From Agrostemma githago (Eukaryota > Streptophyta > Magnoliopsida > Caryophyllales > Caryophyllaceae), in contig OY288239.1 in assembly GCA_958450325.1 (NCBI GenBank), positions 41,103,811-41,167,810 of the forward strand: a stretch of DNA of 64,000 nt, written 5' to 3'. Made by a program: the position numbers and the translations under genes. Positions 19,211 to 30,289 of the stretch are shown piece by piece. The notes beneath the pieces are model-generated. The model had not been told where the DNA came from, made no database searches, and saw nothing but the letters and a program-made list of their open reading frames with translations. The first letter of the stretch is position 1; each line of letters begins with the position of its first letter.

Positions 19211-19880
19211 TGTTCCGGCTACGGAAACAATTTACCCGGCCTAGAATCCGGGTAGTGTAGTTGAATTGATGAAGGATAATTAGTCGCTTGATTCCCTTGA
19301 TCTCCCCTTCCTCTCACTCTTGGAATCGGACTTTCCCGGCGGAAAACGGCCTGCTCCCTGCACAATGAACGCACAGGGCCTCGGAGGTTGTCCGAGGAAA
19401 CCCTCTCCGATGCCTAAGTCAGTCCGTGAAATGCCTTTACGAACCTAGCTCGTGAGGAACTAGGCGGCGTTTTAAGAGTAAGAGTCTAGAGAGAGAAAGT
19501 CCAACCTCTTTCATGTGGGAAGTGGGTAGGTATTTATACCTTCCCACAAGAGAGAGGAACAGAGAAAGAAGAGGAGGGAAATGGGTGGATGTTGGCGCGA
19601 CACGTGGACTTACCTTGTCCACCCATTTCCCCTTACCTTGGATAAAAAGACGGATGGGTCCTCGGTTTTCCTTCGGCTCCATTCAGGCGGGAACGCCCTG
19701 GAAGCAGGCGGCAGGCTTGGTTTACTCCGTTTGGCGGACGGCCCAAGGGATTGGGGCCACCCTTGGAGATTCCAGTGACTGATGGGAAAAGCTTCTTGAC
19801 AGATCTTTCCCCCTTTTGGGACTTGGTCGCCTCGGGGCCTGATTGGCAGGCGGCCAATGACAGGTAGCCGACCCCCATCA
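19211..19880 (-). repeat. Right (5') LTR of the Tat element, 670 bp
   Basis: It has the same ends (TGTTCC...CATCA) and the same length as 7473-8142. Differences I can see are C/T in the CTCCCCTTYCTCTC segment, C/T in the CGGYCTGCTCC segment and G/A in the GGACGRCCCAAGG segment. The minus-strand TATA-like motif at 19531-19538 is the probable gag-pol promoter. ATATA at 19881-19885 is the target duplication. Confidence 0.93.
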
Positions 19881-19885
19881 ATATA

Positions 19886-20192
19886 ATATGGCTGGGAGAA
19901 CGTCCGAGTTACTCTCCACTGATGTGGCTGTTATGTTTATAACGTGGCAGGTATTTGCTGTTGGGTTTTGGGTGTGAGCTAGCGAGTAGCGTGGATCCTA
20001 CTCTTTCTTCGTTCAATTTATGGATTTGTATAAACCTGTTTGGAGAATTTTTATATTAGCCCTTTTGTAAAAAGTGGCCTTTGTATCGACTGACCATTTC
20101 GTTTAATTAAAATATAGTTTGTTAGTGTGTTTTAATCCCAACTCTACAGTGTTTCCACCACTGTATTGCGTTAGATTTTCTAGGGGATTACA
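19886..20192 (+). repeat. Long LTR-like repeat, copy 1, right end
   Basis: It continues 5440-7472 after the Tat element. TATGGCTGGGAGAACGTCCG through TAGGGGATTACA matches 42718-43024 closely. It ends ...ATTACA, and what follows (TACCT) would be its target duplication, but no left partner is found. The segment contains AACGTGGCAGG and GTGGATCCTACTC blocks shared by both copies. Confidence 0.75.
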
Positions 20193-20859
20193 TACCTTAT
20201 CATCTATTATCACTCATTACTCTACCATCTTAGAATCTAATTAGAATATGAGGCTAATTTTTAGATCTAATTAGAAATTGAACTGTTTTACATGAGTTTT
20301 GTGAGAGAACTCTTGGATTTCTTCTTCTCCAAACTTTATATTATATATCTTCTTCATTGTGTAAATCCAGCATTGTTAGGGGATATTTGGTTCGACAATC
20401 TCGGGTATAAGGTATGGGTTTAGAATGGTCTAAACCTATACGTTGTGTTTGGTTAACACTTTTCTTATTTCGATACATACCCATACCTTAAACCCCCAAG
20501 GTATGAGTTTTAGAAACCCTTGGGTGGTGGTGGATATCACTCATTTCAAACCCTTAGGTATCAAATAAAAAGAAATCTTGAACAATTCTCACAATTATCC
20601 TTTTTGTGCCGTCAATTGCAACTCTACAAATCATTGCCTTCATCTCCATTTTCCACGTTCATCTCCACCATATTCATGTAACTTTTTTTTGTGTATGTGT
20701 TTTTCCAATTTATTTCTTTTTTAATTACGAGTATTAAATTTTGTATTGAATTTTTGTTGTGAAACAATAAATGAAATTTGAAGTTTTTTTGTGCATCGGG
20801 ATTAATATGGAATTCGACCACCGCTTTGTTCAGTTTTAGCTTATTTACCTTTTGAATTC
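20193..20859. other. AT-rich non-coding DNA
   Basis: I see no gene here. Around 20385-20550 there are inverted stretches (ATAAGGTATGGG / CCCATACCTTA) and two ATTTGGTT / GTTTGGTT motifs that look like pieces of a decayed MITE, but I cannot define its ends. Confidence 0.5.
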
Positions 20860-22030
20860 TGTGTTGAGTGATTTAGCATGCGATTATAAGTTAATAAAAG
20901 CGGTAAATCATACGAAAGTGGTAAATGCCAAATGTAAGTAAATCACGTAGTGAGGAGTTGCACCCTAAGAGTGTACACTAAACGGCACACGATGCATAGA
21001 AGGTTGAGAACGGATCTCGGAACTACTCGGGTTTAGTTAAGGTGTTTTAGTGCTTATGATTGAAGTTCGGGACGTTATGTGTTTTAGGACATGTCATGGA
21101 CCTAGTGTCCACGTTTGACATTATTAAAGTGCATAATAAAAGTACAAAAATGTAAAGTTTTTTTTAGACGACAACCTAGTAACGGTTCGACTTTGAGGCG
21201 GATCCTCCTAGCTTCGTCCTGTGGTGATTTCGGCAGAGCTTTGATACTATGGCTAGTTCTGCGGTTAAACCGGCAGAGCTTCGCTGCTAGACCCGGGGTT
21301 GGCTAGTCGAACGCAGGTGCTCCTCTGGTCGAGTGAAGTGCTTGAGCGTGAGGAGTAGCGTCGATTCACTTATTGGACAACAATAGAGTGGATCGTACTT
21401 AGTGTCGGAGTGCGACCTAAGTTAGAGAACAAGAGGGGGAGATCGAATTGTGAGAGAAGTAGTTCACGAATTCGTTGGTTGTTGTGTCTCGAAATGAATG
21501 AAGTGAGGGGTTATTTATAGTTGCTCACGCAGTTCAAACCGCCCTCTAGGATGCTTGAGCTCTGACACTCCAGAACTCGTCTGCCAGGTGTCATGCACGT
21601 CAGTCTTGGGACGCCTGGAGTTTCGAAGATCCAATTTAGAAACTTTCCAAAATGGAGAAGATGCGTATATTATGTTGTCTTGGGGATTAAGCATCCCCGT
21701 TAACCCTAGCGCGTCGAGCACCGGGTGGGCCTCGGGCGCGTGTCTCGAGGTTTGCTTGGCCCGACGTGTTGACTCGGGTTTGACTTTGCATATTTTGGGA
21801 CCAATTCGGGATCCCGCTGTCGAAATTGACTCTAATTAGTGTCGACGCGACCATAATGACACGACTAAGGCTGTCTTGATGTTAAATTATTTTTTCCGAG
21901 TAATTATTTGATCCGTTCTATAGAAAAAATATCTACAACATCATAATCTTGCGTTGCATTGCAATCCGATTGTCATCGGGTGTTCGTCGGGTGCCCCTGC
22001 AGCCACCAGGTCCAAATCTGGGTGTCTACA
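20860..22030 (-). repeat. LTR of an older related retrotransposon (family 0); left end uncertain
   Basis: The right end ATCTGGGTGTCTACA, followed by a C/T-rich tract whose minus strand is a polypurine tract (22031-22047), has the same layout as the LTR ends at 26347, 37439 and 60524. The preceding TTGTCATCGGGTGTTCGTCGGG is a diverged form of a block seen in all those LTRs. A minus-strand TATA (21512-21519) sits where the others have theirs. TTTAGCATGCGA near 20870 resembles 24355 and 58825, so the LTR extends at least that far; its true start was not found. The start coordinate is approximate. Confidence 0.6.
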
Positions 22031-23027
22031 GAAGCCTCCACTTTGACTGAGAGTTGGACAAGGCGAAAGTCAAAGTACAGCCGCCCAGGCCAATCGAGGA
22101 TTACGACCTGGTGTCTGTCCATTCGGGTCGTTTTAAGTCTGTTAGACTTATGTATTCGAGGCTCGTCAGCCACAGCTTAGAAATCATACCTGATATCCTT
22201 GCCTGCGGTCACTGGTTCAAGCTCGGGTCCGGTATTGCTGGTCTATTTTGGGTTTGCTGTTTTAGTGATTTCATTTTTTTTGACATGGGTCTTTTGCTTA
22301 AGTCTCTTGTTGGTGCCTTAGTCTTGATTTAATATCGTTGGTGAATGGTTGTGTTTACTATGCTTTTGTTTTTTGCTTTAGGTTTTCCTCTGGGGGCGTG
22401 AGTTGAATGCTTAAGGACTTGTTTCGGGTTGATTTGATTGTTTTGAGTGCTTTGGGACTTATTTATTTGAATTGAAATGTATTGAATTGATTTTGAGTGC
22501 TACCATGGACTCATTTAAACTTGAATTGAGTGCTACTAGAGACTCATTTAAAATGATTTGAATTGAATTGAGTGCTATCAGGGACTCATTTAAAATGATT
22601 TGAATTGAATTGAATCAACTTGAATTGATTTGAATTGAAATGAGTTGAATTACCGAATGCTTTGGGATTCGTTAGGCTCACGGGTTTAAAATTTACTTCG
22701 GATTCATTAGGTTTGCGGGTTTTGAATTCTTTTTTCGAATGCTTCGGGATTCAATTGAGTTTGTTTTGTTCAGATATTATGCTTGGACTGTCATGCGTTT
22801 CGGTATGAGTGGACTCATTAGCTAGAGGTTTTCATGTTCGTTTATTGCTGGGGGTCGATATTGATTAGAGGTGGTTTTGAGGCTCGCTTTATCGGTTGGG
22901 GTAGTAAGCTATCCCGTTCTTGCTTATTTTTCTTAGTATAGGAAGGTAAATCTTGCGACTATTAGGTATCGCGTCCAAGTTGTTTTCGTCTTTGCTTTAC
23001 GCTGTATAATCAGGCGCGGGTCTTAAG
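22031..23027 (+). other. Family 0: polypurine tract, leader of the antisense PMD gene and a short tandem repeat
   Basis: 22031-22047 is the polypurine tract (read on minus). The following GAGAGTTGGACAAGGCGAAA block matches 26364 on in element A. Between about 22495 and 22640 a GAGTGCTAYYAKRGACTCAT motif is repeated three times at 32-42 bp spacing among TTGAATTGAATT filler. No ORF is convincing. The region should hold the promoter of the antisense gene that starts at 23028; I see only weak TATA-like sequence. Confidence 0.5.
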
Positions 23028-23825
23028 ATGATTAGGTGGGCTCCTGAGGGCCCTAGGTTAGATAGTAACGAGGTCAAGGGCTGGATCGGGTACTGTTTAG
23101 AGCGTGAGGCTTACAGTGCGCCCCATGCTCTAGTGAGCTCGTACATTACCGACCACTTTGATAGGGTGGCGGTGCTAGAGGGTCGAATGCCCAACACGCC
23201 AGAGCAGGATGCCTGTCCGTGGTTGTGGTACTTCCTTGGGTCGACCCACTTCTCGGATAAGGGCAAAAGGTTTAGTACTAGGATTTTGCCTTACCTGGCT
23301 GATCTAGGTCAGCTGGGACGTTTCGATTGGGTGACCGCGGCTTTCGCGGAAACGACCCATTGCCTACAGGTCACGATGAGGCCGCAGAGGGTGGAATTTG
23401 GCTCGACTCTTCCGTCGTGGGTCCAGGTCTCGTACTGGAGATTAGTTCTTGTAATCGGTTTTAGGGTTTTATTTATTTCGGCTTGGTTTTACTGACAAGG
23501 TTTTTGGACTTTGCAAGCTTGGATCTATTTTTACTTTCCTCGCTTGACACCCAAGACGGTGCCTGCTCGTCCGGTTAGGTTTCCGACGGGAATTGAGTAG
23601 AGGTTGGCTCAGGCTAAAACCACGACGAGTCACTATTAGTCGAAGAATGTGCTGGTGAACCAGCTGCGCCTCGAGGATGTAAGTTTTCTTCTTACGGTTT
23701 GTTTTCCTTAGTTGCCCCCAAGATTAGGATTATTGAAATGTTAGTTTGGTTATGCAGTTCGTGGCCCGTCCATGGGCCGACTATGAGGGTCTGCCCGAGT
23801 ATGTGGGGGCAGAGTTGAGGCCTAG
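23028..23825 (+). pseudogene. Family 0 antisense gene, plant mobile domain (PMD) protein, 5' part
   Basis: Exon 1 (23028-23426, ATG start) encodes GWIGYCLEREAYSAPHALV...CPWLWYFLGSTHFSDKGKRF...LPYLADLGQLGRFDWVTAAF, the hallmark pattern of the plant mobile domain ('aminotransferase-like', PF10536). It ends WVQ at a GT donor. The next exon-like piece (23517 on: AWIYFYFPRLTPKTVPARPV) is preceded by TTTGCAA where TTTGCAG would be expected, so the acceptor looks mutated, and it meets stops near 23600. A third piece (23758-23825: FVARPWADYEGLPEYVGAEL) follows a good TTATGCAG acceptor. It is then cut by element A within AGG-CCT-AG and resumes at 31787. PMD proteins occur both as host silencing-linked genes and as retrotransposon passengers; the context makes this the latter. 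Confidence 0.65.
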
Positions 23826-26347
23826 TGTGGACATGACATAGGTCCACCTCGACGCGGCCACGCGCGGGTTTTGGGGAGGCGAATGAATCTCCATGAGATG
23901 GTCAAATGGAAATTTAAATCGAAGTCGGAGTCGCCACCGAATTTTATGGTTATTCGGAACCGTTCGAGCCCACTCTATGTCGTAGTGGGCCGTGTACAAA
24001 ATACGGCCCATTTCCGATGTCAGAGTTTATTGGGCTCGTCCCTTTGCATATCGATATAGATGCCGACTTGAGCGGTTAATCGTATATTGAATGACTCTCG
24101 TTGCCAATGGTTTCGGACATCCGGAAACCACGGTTCTGAGTAAGGGGTGAGGGTACGTGTTGGGAAGTTCACTAAGAACACCCAACCCCGCCCGCACATT
24201 AGCGCCCTCTACTAGGATATCGAATGACGTTTTAATGCGCGCGTTAGTTGAACGATGAATGATATGCAAACATTGTTTTCCTAAGCATGTGAGGAATTGA
24301 ATGAGTTGCTAAGTGGTTTAATGCATGCAAAATTAATTAACGTCAAAGTTGAATTTAGCATGTGAGATTCGTTTTAGTATAATAAAACAAATGAAATAAA
24401 AAGGATGAACTTGCTACAAAAGATGAACAAACGAGTTAGTATCGATTTGTAAACAATAATAGCAAGAAATAAATATGCGAAATCGAGAAAATAAATATTA
24501 ATCGAAATCTGAAAAAAAAAATTTTGTTAAAAAGAAGCGGTTTTGTATAAAAAACGATGTTCGAAAAATAAAAAAAGAACGAAAAGGGGCGTCGGGACAG
24601 CCGGCCGCGCGGCTCGCCCGGGATGCCGGCGGGTCGCGCGTCGGGCTGGTTTTGGACGCGGTTTTCTGAAAATTCGATTTATTAAATCACGTACGAATAT
24701 TGCATGATTCGTACTCGAATTAATATTTTCGATATTCGCTATATTCGATAATTGACTACGAAATCAATATCAAATACTCGGAATAGTTTTGGAAAAGATG
24801 TAAATTTTAGAAATCGTTTCGTAGAATAAAACGACCGAAAAAGTAAAAAAAAAACGGTCTGGATTGCGAGCCGTCCGGTTTTTGTATTTTGTTCGAAATT
24901 GCTAAATTGATCAATCGCGTACAAAATATGAATTAATTTGTACTCGATTTATATTTTCGATATTCGTCGTATCCGATATTCGATTATGAAATCGATATCG
25001 GATATTTAGAATGAGTTTTAAAAAAAAGGTTTTTGTAAAATTATTTGTTTTGAACGAAAAATAAAAAGAAAAGAATTTTGAACGAAAAAAGATGTAACGA
25101 ATTTTTGACATCGTCGAGATCTTAATATAATTCTTTTCGATATAATATTCGATTATAGAAAAATCGATTTTGTATTTTTCAGAATGTTTGTTATGAAAAT
25201 AGTTTTTCGTTAATAACGATATTAGAAAAATAAAAAAACGACTCTTGACCCATAACAAAAACGGACGAAGAGAAGGAAGGAGAAGAAAGGAGAAATCGGG
25301 TTTAGTACACCCTCAACCTACATGCTTTTGTTGACTCGGATCGGAGCTCGTCGGAATGTGGCTAGGCACGGGAGCGTCGAGTTTGGTTCGGCTAGGGGGG
25401 GGGGGGGGTTCGGTTTGGACGAGACGGGTGAAGGGTGTCGGGAATTGGACCGGTTTCCTTCGGGTGTGTAATATCGGTTTCTCGATGCTAAGTGTAAAGA
25501 TGATTGATGAGGAAGTTGTGTATTCTAATGTTACTAGTTGATGTTGATAATGAATGTGTGTGTTGCTAATTATTCGTGTCTAAAGTGTTGATTGGGAGGG
25601 CCTATTTATAGGGAGTTCCCGACCTTGATTTAGGAGAGTTTGACTACCGCCTAGGATAGGAAACGTAGGAATTTCAGAAGCATGAGAATTCCACTTTCTT
25701 GTGAAGGAAGAAAGGGAAACTCGGCTGATTTGTGTTGTTTTGGCCGAGTGTTTTATACTCGGTCGGTTGTTTGAATCGGTTTTTGGATAGGATTCCCGTT
25801 TGAGCTAGAATTACCGCTTGAGTAAGAAGCTGAGAAGAACGAGAATTCCGTTTTCTTGGTGAAGAAGTAAGAAAAACAGGCTGGTTGTGTGTTACTCGGC
25901 CGAGTATTTGCACTCGGTTGAGTGTCTGAGTCGGTTCTCGGATAGGATTCCTACTCGAGATCGAATTCTACCTTAAACGGAATTGTTTATTATTTTGTGA
26001 AGCTGATTTTTGTGGAGTTGGAGTCTGATCAGGACGCGTGAGACATCACGGTCGGTCCACAAGTCTCGGGAAATATCTTTGACCGGGTTTTGACTCGGTC
26101 GCTAAAAGACGGTTTTACCCCTGGTGTCGGATTCGACCCAAATTAGTGTTATTTGACTCGAAACGACCCACTGGGCCTGAATTTGAGGTTGGTTTTGTGA
26201 AATTTGTACTCCTTAAAAAGCCCAAGCTAAATATCCATGTTTCGAGCCCGTTTCCGAGTACGTTAAAGCACGTTTGCGTCCGATCATCATCGGGTGTTTG
26301 TCGGAAACTACTATAGACACCTGGCGGTCAAAATGTGGGTGTCTACA
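23826..26347 (-). repeat. Left (3') LTR of element A, 2,522 bp
   Basis: TG...CA ends. Its outer 500 bp match the right LTR of B (58290 on), including the CGCGGCCACGCGCGGG and AAACCRYGGTTCTGAGTAAG blocks. The middle is extremely AT-rich, with many TCGAT/ATCGA hexamers (24660-25200), and includes a G run at 25398. A minus-strand TATAAATA motif (25603-25610) is the probable sense promoter. AT-only ORFs within it are not genes. Confidence 0.88.
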
Positions 26348-26363
26348 GAGCCCCCACTCTGAC
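26348..26363 (-). other. Polypurine tract of element A
   Basis: The minus strand reads GTCAGAGTGGGGGCTC directly before the LTR. The same tract abuts the LTR ends at 37440 and 60525. It primes plus-strand DNA synthesis and confirms that the left LTR is the 3' LTR. Confidence 0.85.
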
Positions 26364-26896
26364 TGAGGCTTGGACAGGGCGAAAGTCAGAGTAGCTACCA
26401 GGTCAATCAAGGATTAAAACCCGGTAGCTTCCGGTCCGGTCGTTTAAGGTCCATTAGACCTGCGTGGAGGGCCCGCCGGCCATGGGCTGGAAATGTACCT
26501 GAGCTGATGATAACTCCGTGGGGAATTGAATTCGTCGCATAAGACTTAAAATGGGCCTGTATGTGGGCTCACTTTGTTAAATGCCGTTGGGGAGTTATGC
26601 AAATTGCATGGTCCTGCTTGAGTCGTCCTGTACATATTTATGCAAAGTAGCAAAGTTTCGCATGTAATATTTGTAGGAAAAATGACTCGTGCTGGGGAAT
26701 AAAAATTTTGAGAAAAGGTTTTGAATTTTTTTTTAGTTTGCAAAAGTCTTTGAAAAATTAAGGAATTTTTGTTTTGACTTTGAAAAGGAATAGGAGTGCT
26801 CGGGATGACTTAGCTAAGCCTTAGGATAATGGCTTGTATGCTAAATACTCTAGGATTGGGAATCCTAAGGTGAGGAGGGGAACTTTGATTTTATGC

Positions 26897-26904
26897 TATA
26901 AATA
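26897..26904 (+). promoter_or_regulatory. TATA box of the element A antisense gene
   Basis: TATAAATA stands 97 bp upstream of the ATG at 27001 and is conserved in position and sequence in copies B (37958) and C (61042). A C/A-rich leader with TTTTCACAATTCCCACAA lies between. The 26364-26896 stretch upstream is non-coding and well conserved among copies. Confidence 0.65.
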
Positions 26905-27000
26905 AACCCTCCTTGCTTCATAAATTTTCACAATTCCCACAACTTCTTAAAGAAAAGAATAAGCCCTGAAAAATTTATTCCTCCTTTTAGCAAATCAATT

Positions 27001-28708
27001 ATGGGGATTGACCGATTAGTTGGGATGCTTCATGAATGGTCCAAATATTTTAGAGATGCCGATAGGGCTATCCTAAATCAGAATGGCGTTTCCCAATTCT
27101 TTGTGATTCGTCAGATGCAAGTAGATTGTCACTTCTTGGATGCTTGCCTGTTCTATTGGGACGATACCTATCATGTATTTGGTTTTCCTCGAGGAGAGAT
27201 TTGCCCTTTTCCTGAGGAAATTGCTGCTGCAGGAGGATGGAATCTCATACTTCGCCCTGCTATCCCTTTTTCAGTCCCTGACCCAAGGAGGAAGTTAAGG
27301 GAATTTTTAGGGCTTTCCCATATGGAGGTATCCCGTATGCTAGAAGGAGACACCGTTTCCCTGATCGACCTAGCTGAAAAATTCATGAACCCAGATGATG
27401 TCCGGGTCAGGCCGGTTCATAGCCGTAGGGCCTTCACTTTTTGTATGCTCCATGTCTATGCCTTTGAGGGGCATATGGATTTATTATCTTGCATGGGCCA
27501 CGTTAGACTTTTTACTGTGGCTGATCTGATGGAGACGGAGCATAGTCCGGCTTGGTTGATTACGGGAGAGATTTTCCAGGGTTTGGATAATCGTAAGAGG
27601 GATCCGTCGGTCAGGCTGACCGGGAGTACCCGGCTTCTACAGGTATGTTGTTTTTTTATTTTTCGGCTTTTCCCGATTTTCCGGTTTGCGCGGTTTTTCC
27701 CGATTTTCCCGATCCCTGCGGTTTTCTCGATTTTCGCGTCTTTTAACGCTTTTTTTTTAACGTGATTTTGACGATTTTTGCGATTTTGATTTTTTTCGGG
27801 TTTTTCAGCTGTGGCTGTTTGAGAGGCTGTCGATCTTGGATCCTCCCTTAGACGTGAGCCGGTATCAACCCAGAAAAGTAATGTCGAAAAGACGAGCTAT
27901 TCCCTTTTCTCGCTTTAACACTCAAAAATACTGGGACAAGGTGCTATCCTTCCATGGAGGCTTACTGATCCGTTGGGCCGTACCATGGTGGCCGATTTAC
28001 GCCTGGACCGGTCTGGAGTCTCGAGATAGGGCTAGATATCAGGTAATCCTATCTTTTAGGCAGACAATTCACCTCTTTCCCGATCGTATACTTAGGCAAT
28101 ATGGTCGGGTGCAAAGAATCCCAGAAATTGAGGCCGTTGTGAGTGAATCTACTCAGCTTACGGATGTGATGTGTGACACCTGGATGCAAAGGTGGTATAC
28201 ACGAGCTACTTGGCCTGTTCTCAAAAATTCTCATTCGATCTGGGTAACTGATTCTTATGCAAGATGGACCCGAGCTGATTCAGCTAAAACCCGAGCTGCC
28301 TTGAAGACTGACGAGGCCTATGACCTGTTACGCCGGGAGCATGCTAAAGATAATAGAAACTTTTTTACCGAAGAAGCTACTTCGACAGGTCAGAAAGGGA
28401 AATCTAGGACTCAGACTGAAGGGTCCAGTATTAAGGGTGCACGGGGGAAAGTGAGCCCCCAGACGGAATTAGAAAGGAGACTAGGACCGAGGCTGGCGGT
28501 CAAGGACCGACTCGGTCCTCGAGACAAGCTTCCCGAACCCGTTAGGGCTCGGCTTGGACCGGTTCAAATGATGGACGACCCAAAATCGAAGAAGCGGGTT
28601 CGAACTAAAGAAATTCCCCTTGTGATTAGGGAACGTTCGCCCCTGCCCCGTCGGCCTCGGGCTCCACGTGACCCAAAAGATAAGGGGAAAGGCAAAATGT
28701 ACGAGTAG
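27001..28708 (+). CDS. Element A antisense gene, DUF7745-like protein, two exons (513 aa)
   Basis: Exon 1 is 27001-27642 (642 nt), exon 2 is 27809-28708, and the intron is 166 nt with GTATGT...TTTTTCAG. Both exons are fully open and in phase. Exon 1 gives MGIDRLVGMLHEWSKYF, YWDDTYHVFGFPRGEICPF, PEEIAAAGGW, DPRRKLREFLGLSHMEVSRM and FCMLHVYAFEGHMDLLSCMG, and ends STRLLQ. Exon 2 gives LWLFERLSILDPPLDVSRY, PWWPIYAWTGLESRDRARY and DRILRQYGRVQRIP, then a basic Arg/Lys/Pro tail (RERSPLPRRPRAPRDPKDKG). The pattern resembles the DUF7745 proteins found with plant Tat/Ogre-type elements. The molecular role is unknown; the basic tail suggests nucleic-acid binding or nuclear entry. It is the best-preserved copy of three in the window. 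Confidence 0.75.
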
Positions 28709-28834
28709 TATCCTAAATTTATTATTTAAGTATTACTACTATTTTTGTGGTGTGATTTTGTTTTTTTTTTTGTGATGTATTTTTGAAATAATAAAAAGAC
28801 ATATTAGTGAATACCGTTCCCGTCTTTTCGTTTA

Positions 28835-28915
28835 TTGCAATGGTTGTACCCCTTTTGAGGGGTTGCCTACGTATCCAAAATTAATGGAATCAAACCTTCC
28901 GTAGTTCAGAAGTTT
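28835..28915. repeat. Conserved non-coding block between convergent aORF and pol (element A)
   Basis: A hairpin-forming ACCCCTTTTGAGGGGT lies next to TGCCTACGTATCC, then a GGAATCAAACC box. The same block occurs at 43888-43955 (B) and 62965-63030 (C), with far better conservation than the flanking AT-rich DNA. It lies downstream of both converging genes and could be a shared 3'-end or RNA-processing signal. Confidence 0.6.
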
Positions 28916-29066
28916 TTTTTGCAATTTTCGAATACATCAAGATTATTAATTCGAGATGCGCAACGGTAGGATAAATGATCCTAGCTTATTGACTTGCTTA
29001 AAATTTTTGAAAATTCATAAAAAGACAATTTTTTTACAAATTTTGCAAATGACATTGAGATAGGGT

Positions 29067-30283
29067 TTATGGGTAGTAACGCTTCAGTTGATCCAAGTTT
29101 GTTGAATTGACGAACTCGTTCCCGTCCAAGTCCGTTAGCATTACTGCTCCTCCTGAAAGGATTTTCTTCACTAGATATGGCCCAGCCCAATTGGGTTTGA
29201 ATTTTCCCCTTGGGTCAACCGGTAGTAAAGCTCGAACAGATTTTAGGACTAGATCGCCCTCTTTGATGTTCCTGGGCCTAACCCTTTTGTTAAAAGCCCG
29301 TTGGATTCTTTTCTGATATATCGGGCTTGGACCCAGTCCGTCTAAGAGGACTAGTGAGTCATATCGGGCTTGGACCCAGTCCGCTTCAGGTACCTGACTC
29401 TCGAGTAGAATTCTGAGGGATGGTACTTCTAGCTCGACTGGCTGGACTGCTTCCATTCCATATGTCAGATAGTATGGAGTTGCTCCGGTTGCAGTTCGAA
29501 TTGATGTCCGATATCCCCATAAGGCAAAGGGTATCTTGTCGGGCCAGTCCCGGTAATTCTCAGCCATCTTTTTAAGAATGGTGACAATTGTTTTATTGGC
29601 TGCCTCTACCGCTCCATTTGTTTGAGGACGGTAAGGTGACGATGTATGCCTTTGGATCTTGTACTTTTCCAGCAAAGTAGCGGTTTCAGCTTGGAAATGG
29701 GTCCCGTGATCGCTGATGAACTCATGCGGAATCCCGTATCGACATATAATCTTGTTTTGGATGAACTTAGCCACGTGTTTGGCATTCAAGATCCGGTATG
29801 ACTCGGCTTCGACCCATTTAGTGAAATAGTCGATAGCCACTAAGATGAAACAGTGACCTCCTGTTCCGGAAGGGTTTACTTTCCCGATTATATCAATTCC
29901 CCATGTTGAGAATGGCCAGGGTGATGTCATTGTATATAATAGGGATGAAGGCATATGCTGTACATTGGCGAAAATCTGACAGTTGTGGCAGTGTTTGACA
30001 TACAACTGACAGTCAGTTTTCATGCTATTCCAATAGTAACCGAGTCTTGCGATTTTCCGGGCCAACATATGGGCGTTCATATGTGGACCGTTTTCACCAT
30101 CATGTAATTCGGCCATGACTCTTTCGGCTCGAGTTTTGTCAATGCATAGGAGTAAAGCCCCCTGTGCTGTCTTCTTATATAACTGTCCATCGTCCGTGCG
30201 GATGAACTGGGTTGCCCATCTTCGTAGAGCTTTCTTGGCCTGGTTTTCAGCTCCCGGAGGATATTCCCCTGACGTTAAGTAGT
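29067..30283 (-). pseudogene. Element A pol remnant: integrase
   Basis: The open frame runs from the deletion junction at about 30283 to a stop at 29067. Zinc-binding region: NAHMLARKIARLGYYW...HCHNCQIFAN. Catalytic D (WGIDIIGK), D (FISDHGTHF) and E (NGAVEAANK) are all present, as are YGMEAVQPVE and the GPY/F end (KPNWAGPYLVKKIL). RT, RNase H and most of the linker are gone, so no functional polyprotein is possible. Around 29320-29345 a patch differs from B: LLDERRSRALNNIQIYQK there is LLDGLGPSPIYQK here. Its DNA is a second copy of the neighbouring TATCGGGCTTGGACCCAGTC. Confidence 0.85.
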
Positions 30284-30289
30284 ATGAAC

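Larger units (their letters stand above)
7473..19880 (-). mobile_element. Complete Ty3/gypsy Tat-lineage LTR retrotransposon (12.4 kb)
   Basis: Two 670-bp LTRs bound it, and the 5-bp duplication ATATA flanks it (7468-7472 and 19881-19885). By direct comparison I count three substitutions between the LTRs, so insertion was recent. Gag-pol reads on the minus strand from a PBS next to the right LTR. Domain order is gag, protease, RT, RNase H, a second archaeal-type RNase H, integrase. The double RNase H and the large antisense ORF between pol and the 3' LTR mark the Tat lineage. Two in-frame stops interrupt an otherwise continuous gag-pol, and the antisense ORF has one, so this copy is probably defective but could be mobilised in trans. 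Confidence 0.93.

Noticed and set aside
20385..20560. Possible Harbinger/Tourist MITE
   Set aside because: Internal inverted stretches are present, but I could find neither matching termini nor a 3-bp TSD.
24739..25258. Minus-strand ORFs rich in Phe/Ile/Lys/Arg (also 30414-30686, 36176-36496, 59408-59599)
   Set aside because: AT-rich LTR interior; translations are low complexity and differ between LTR copies.
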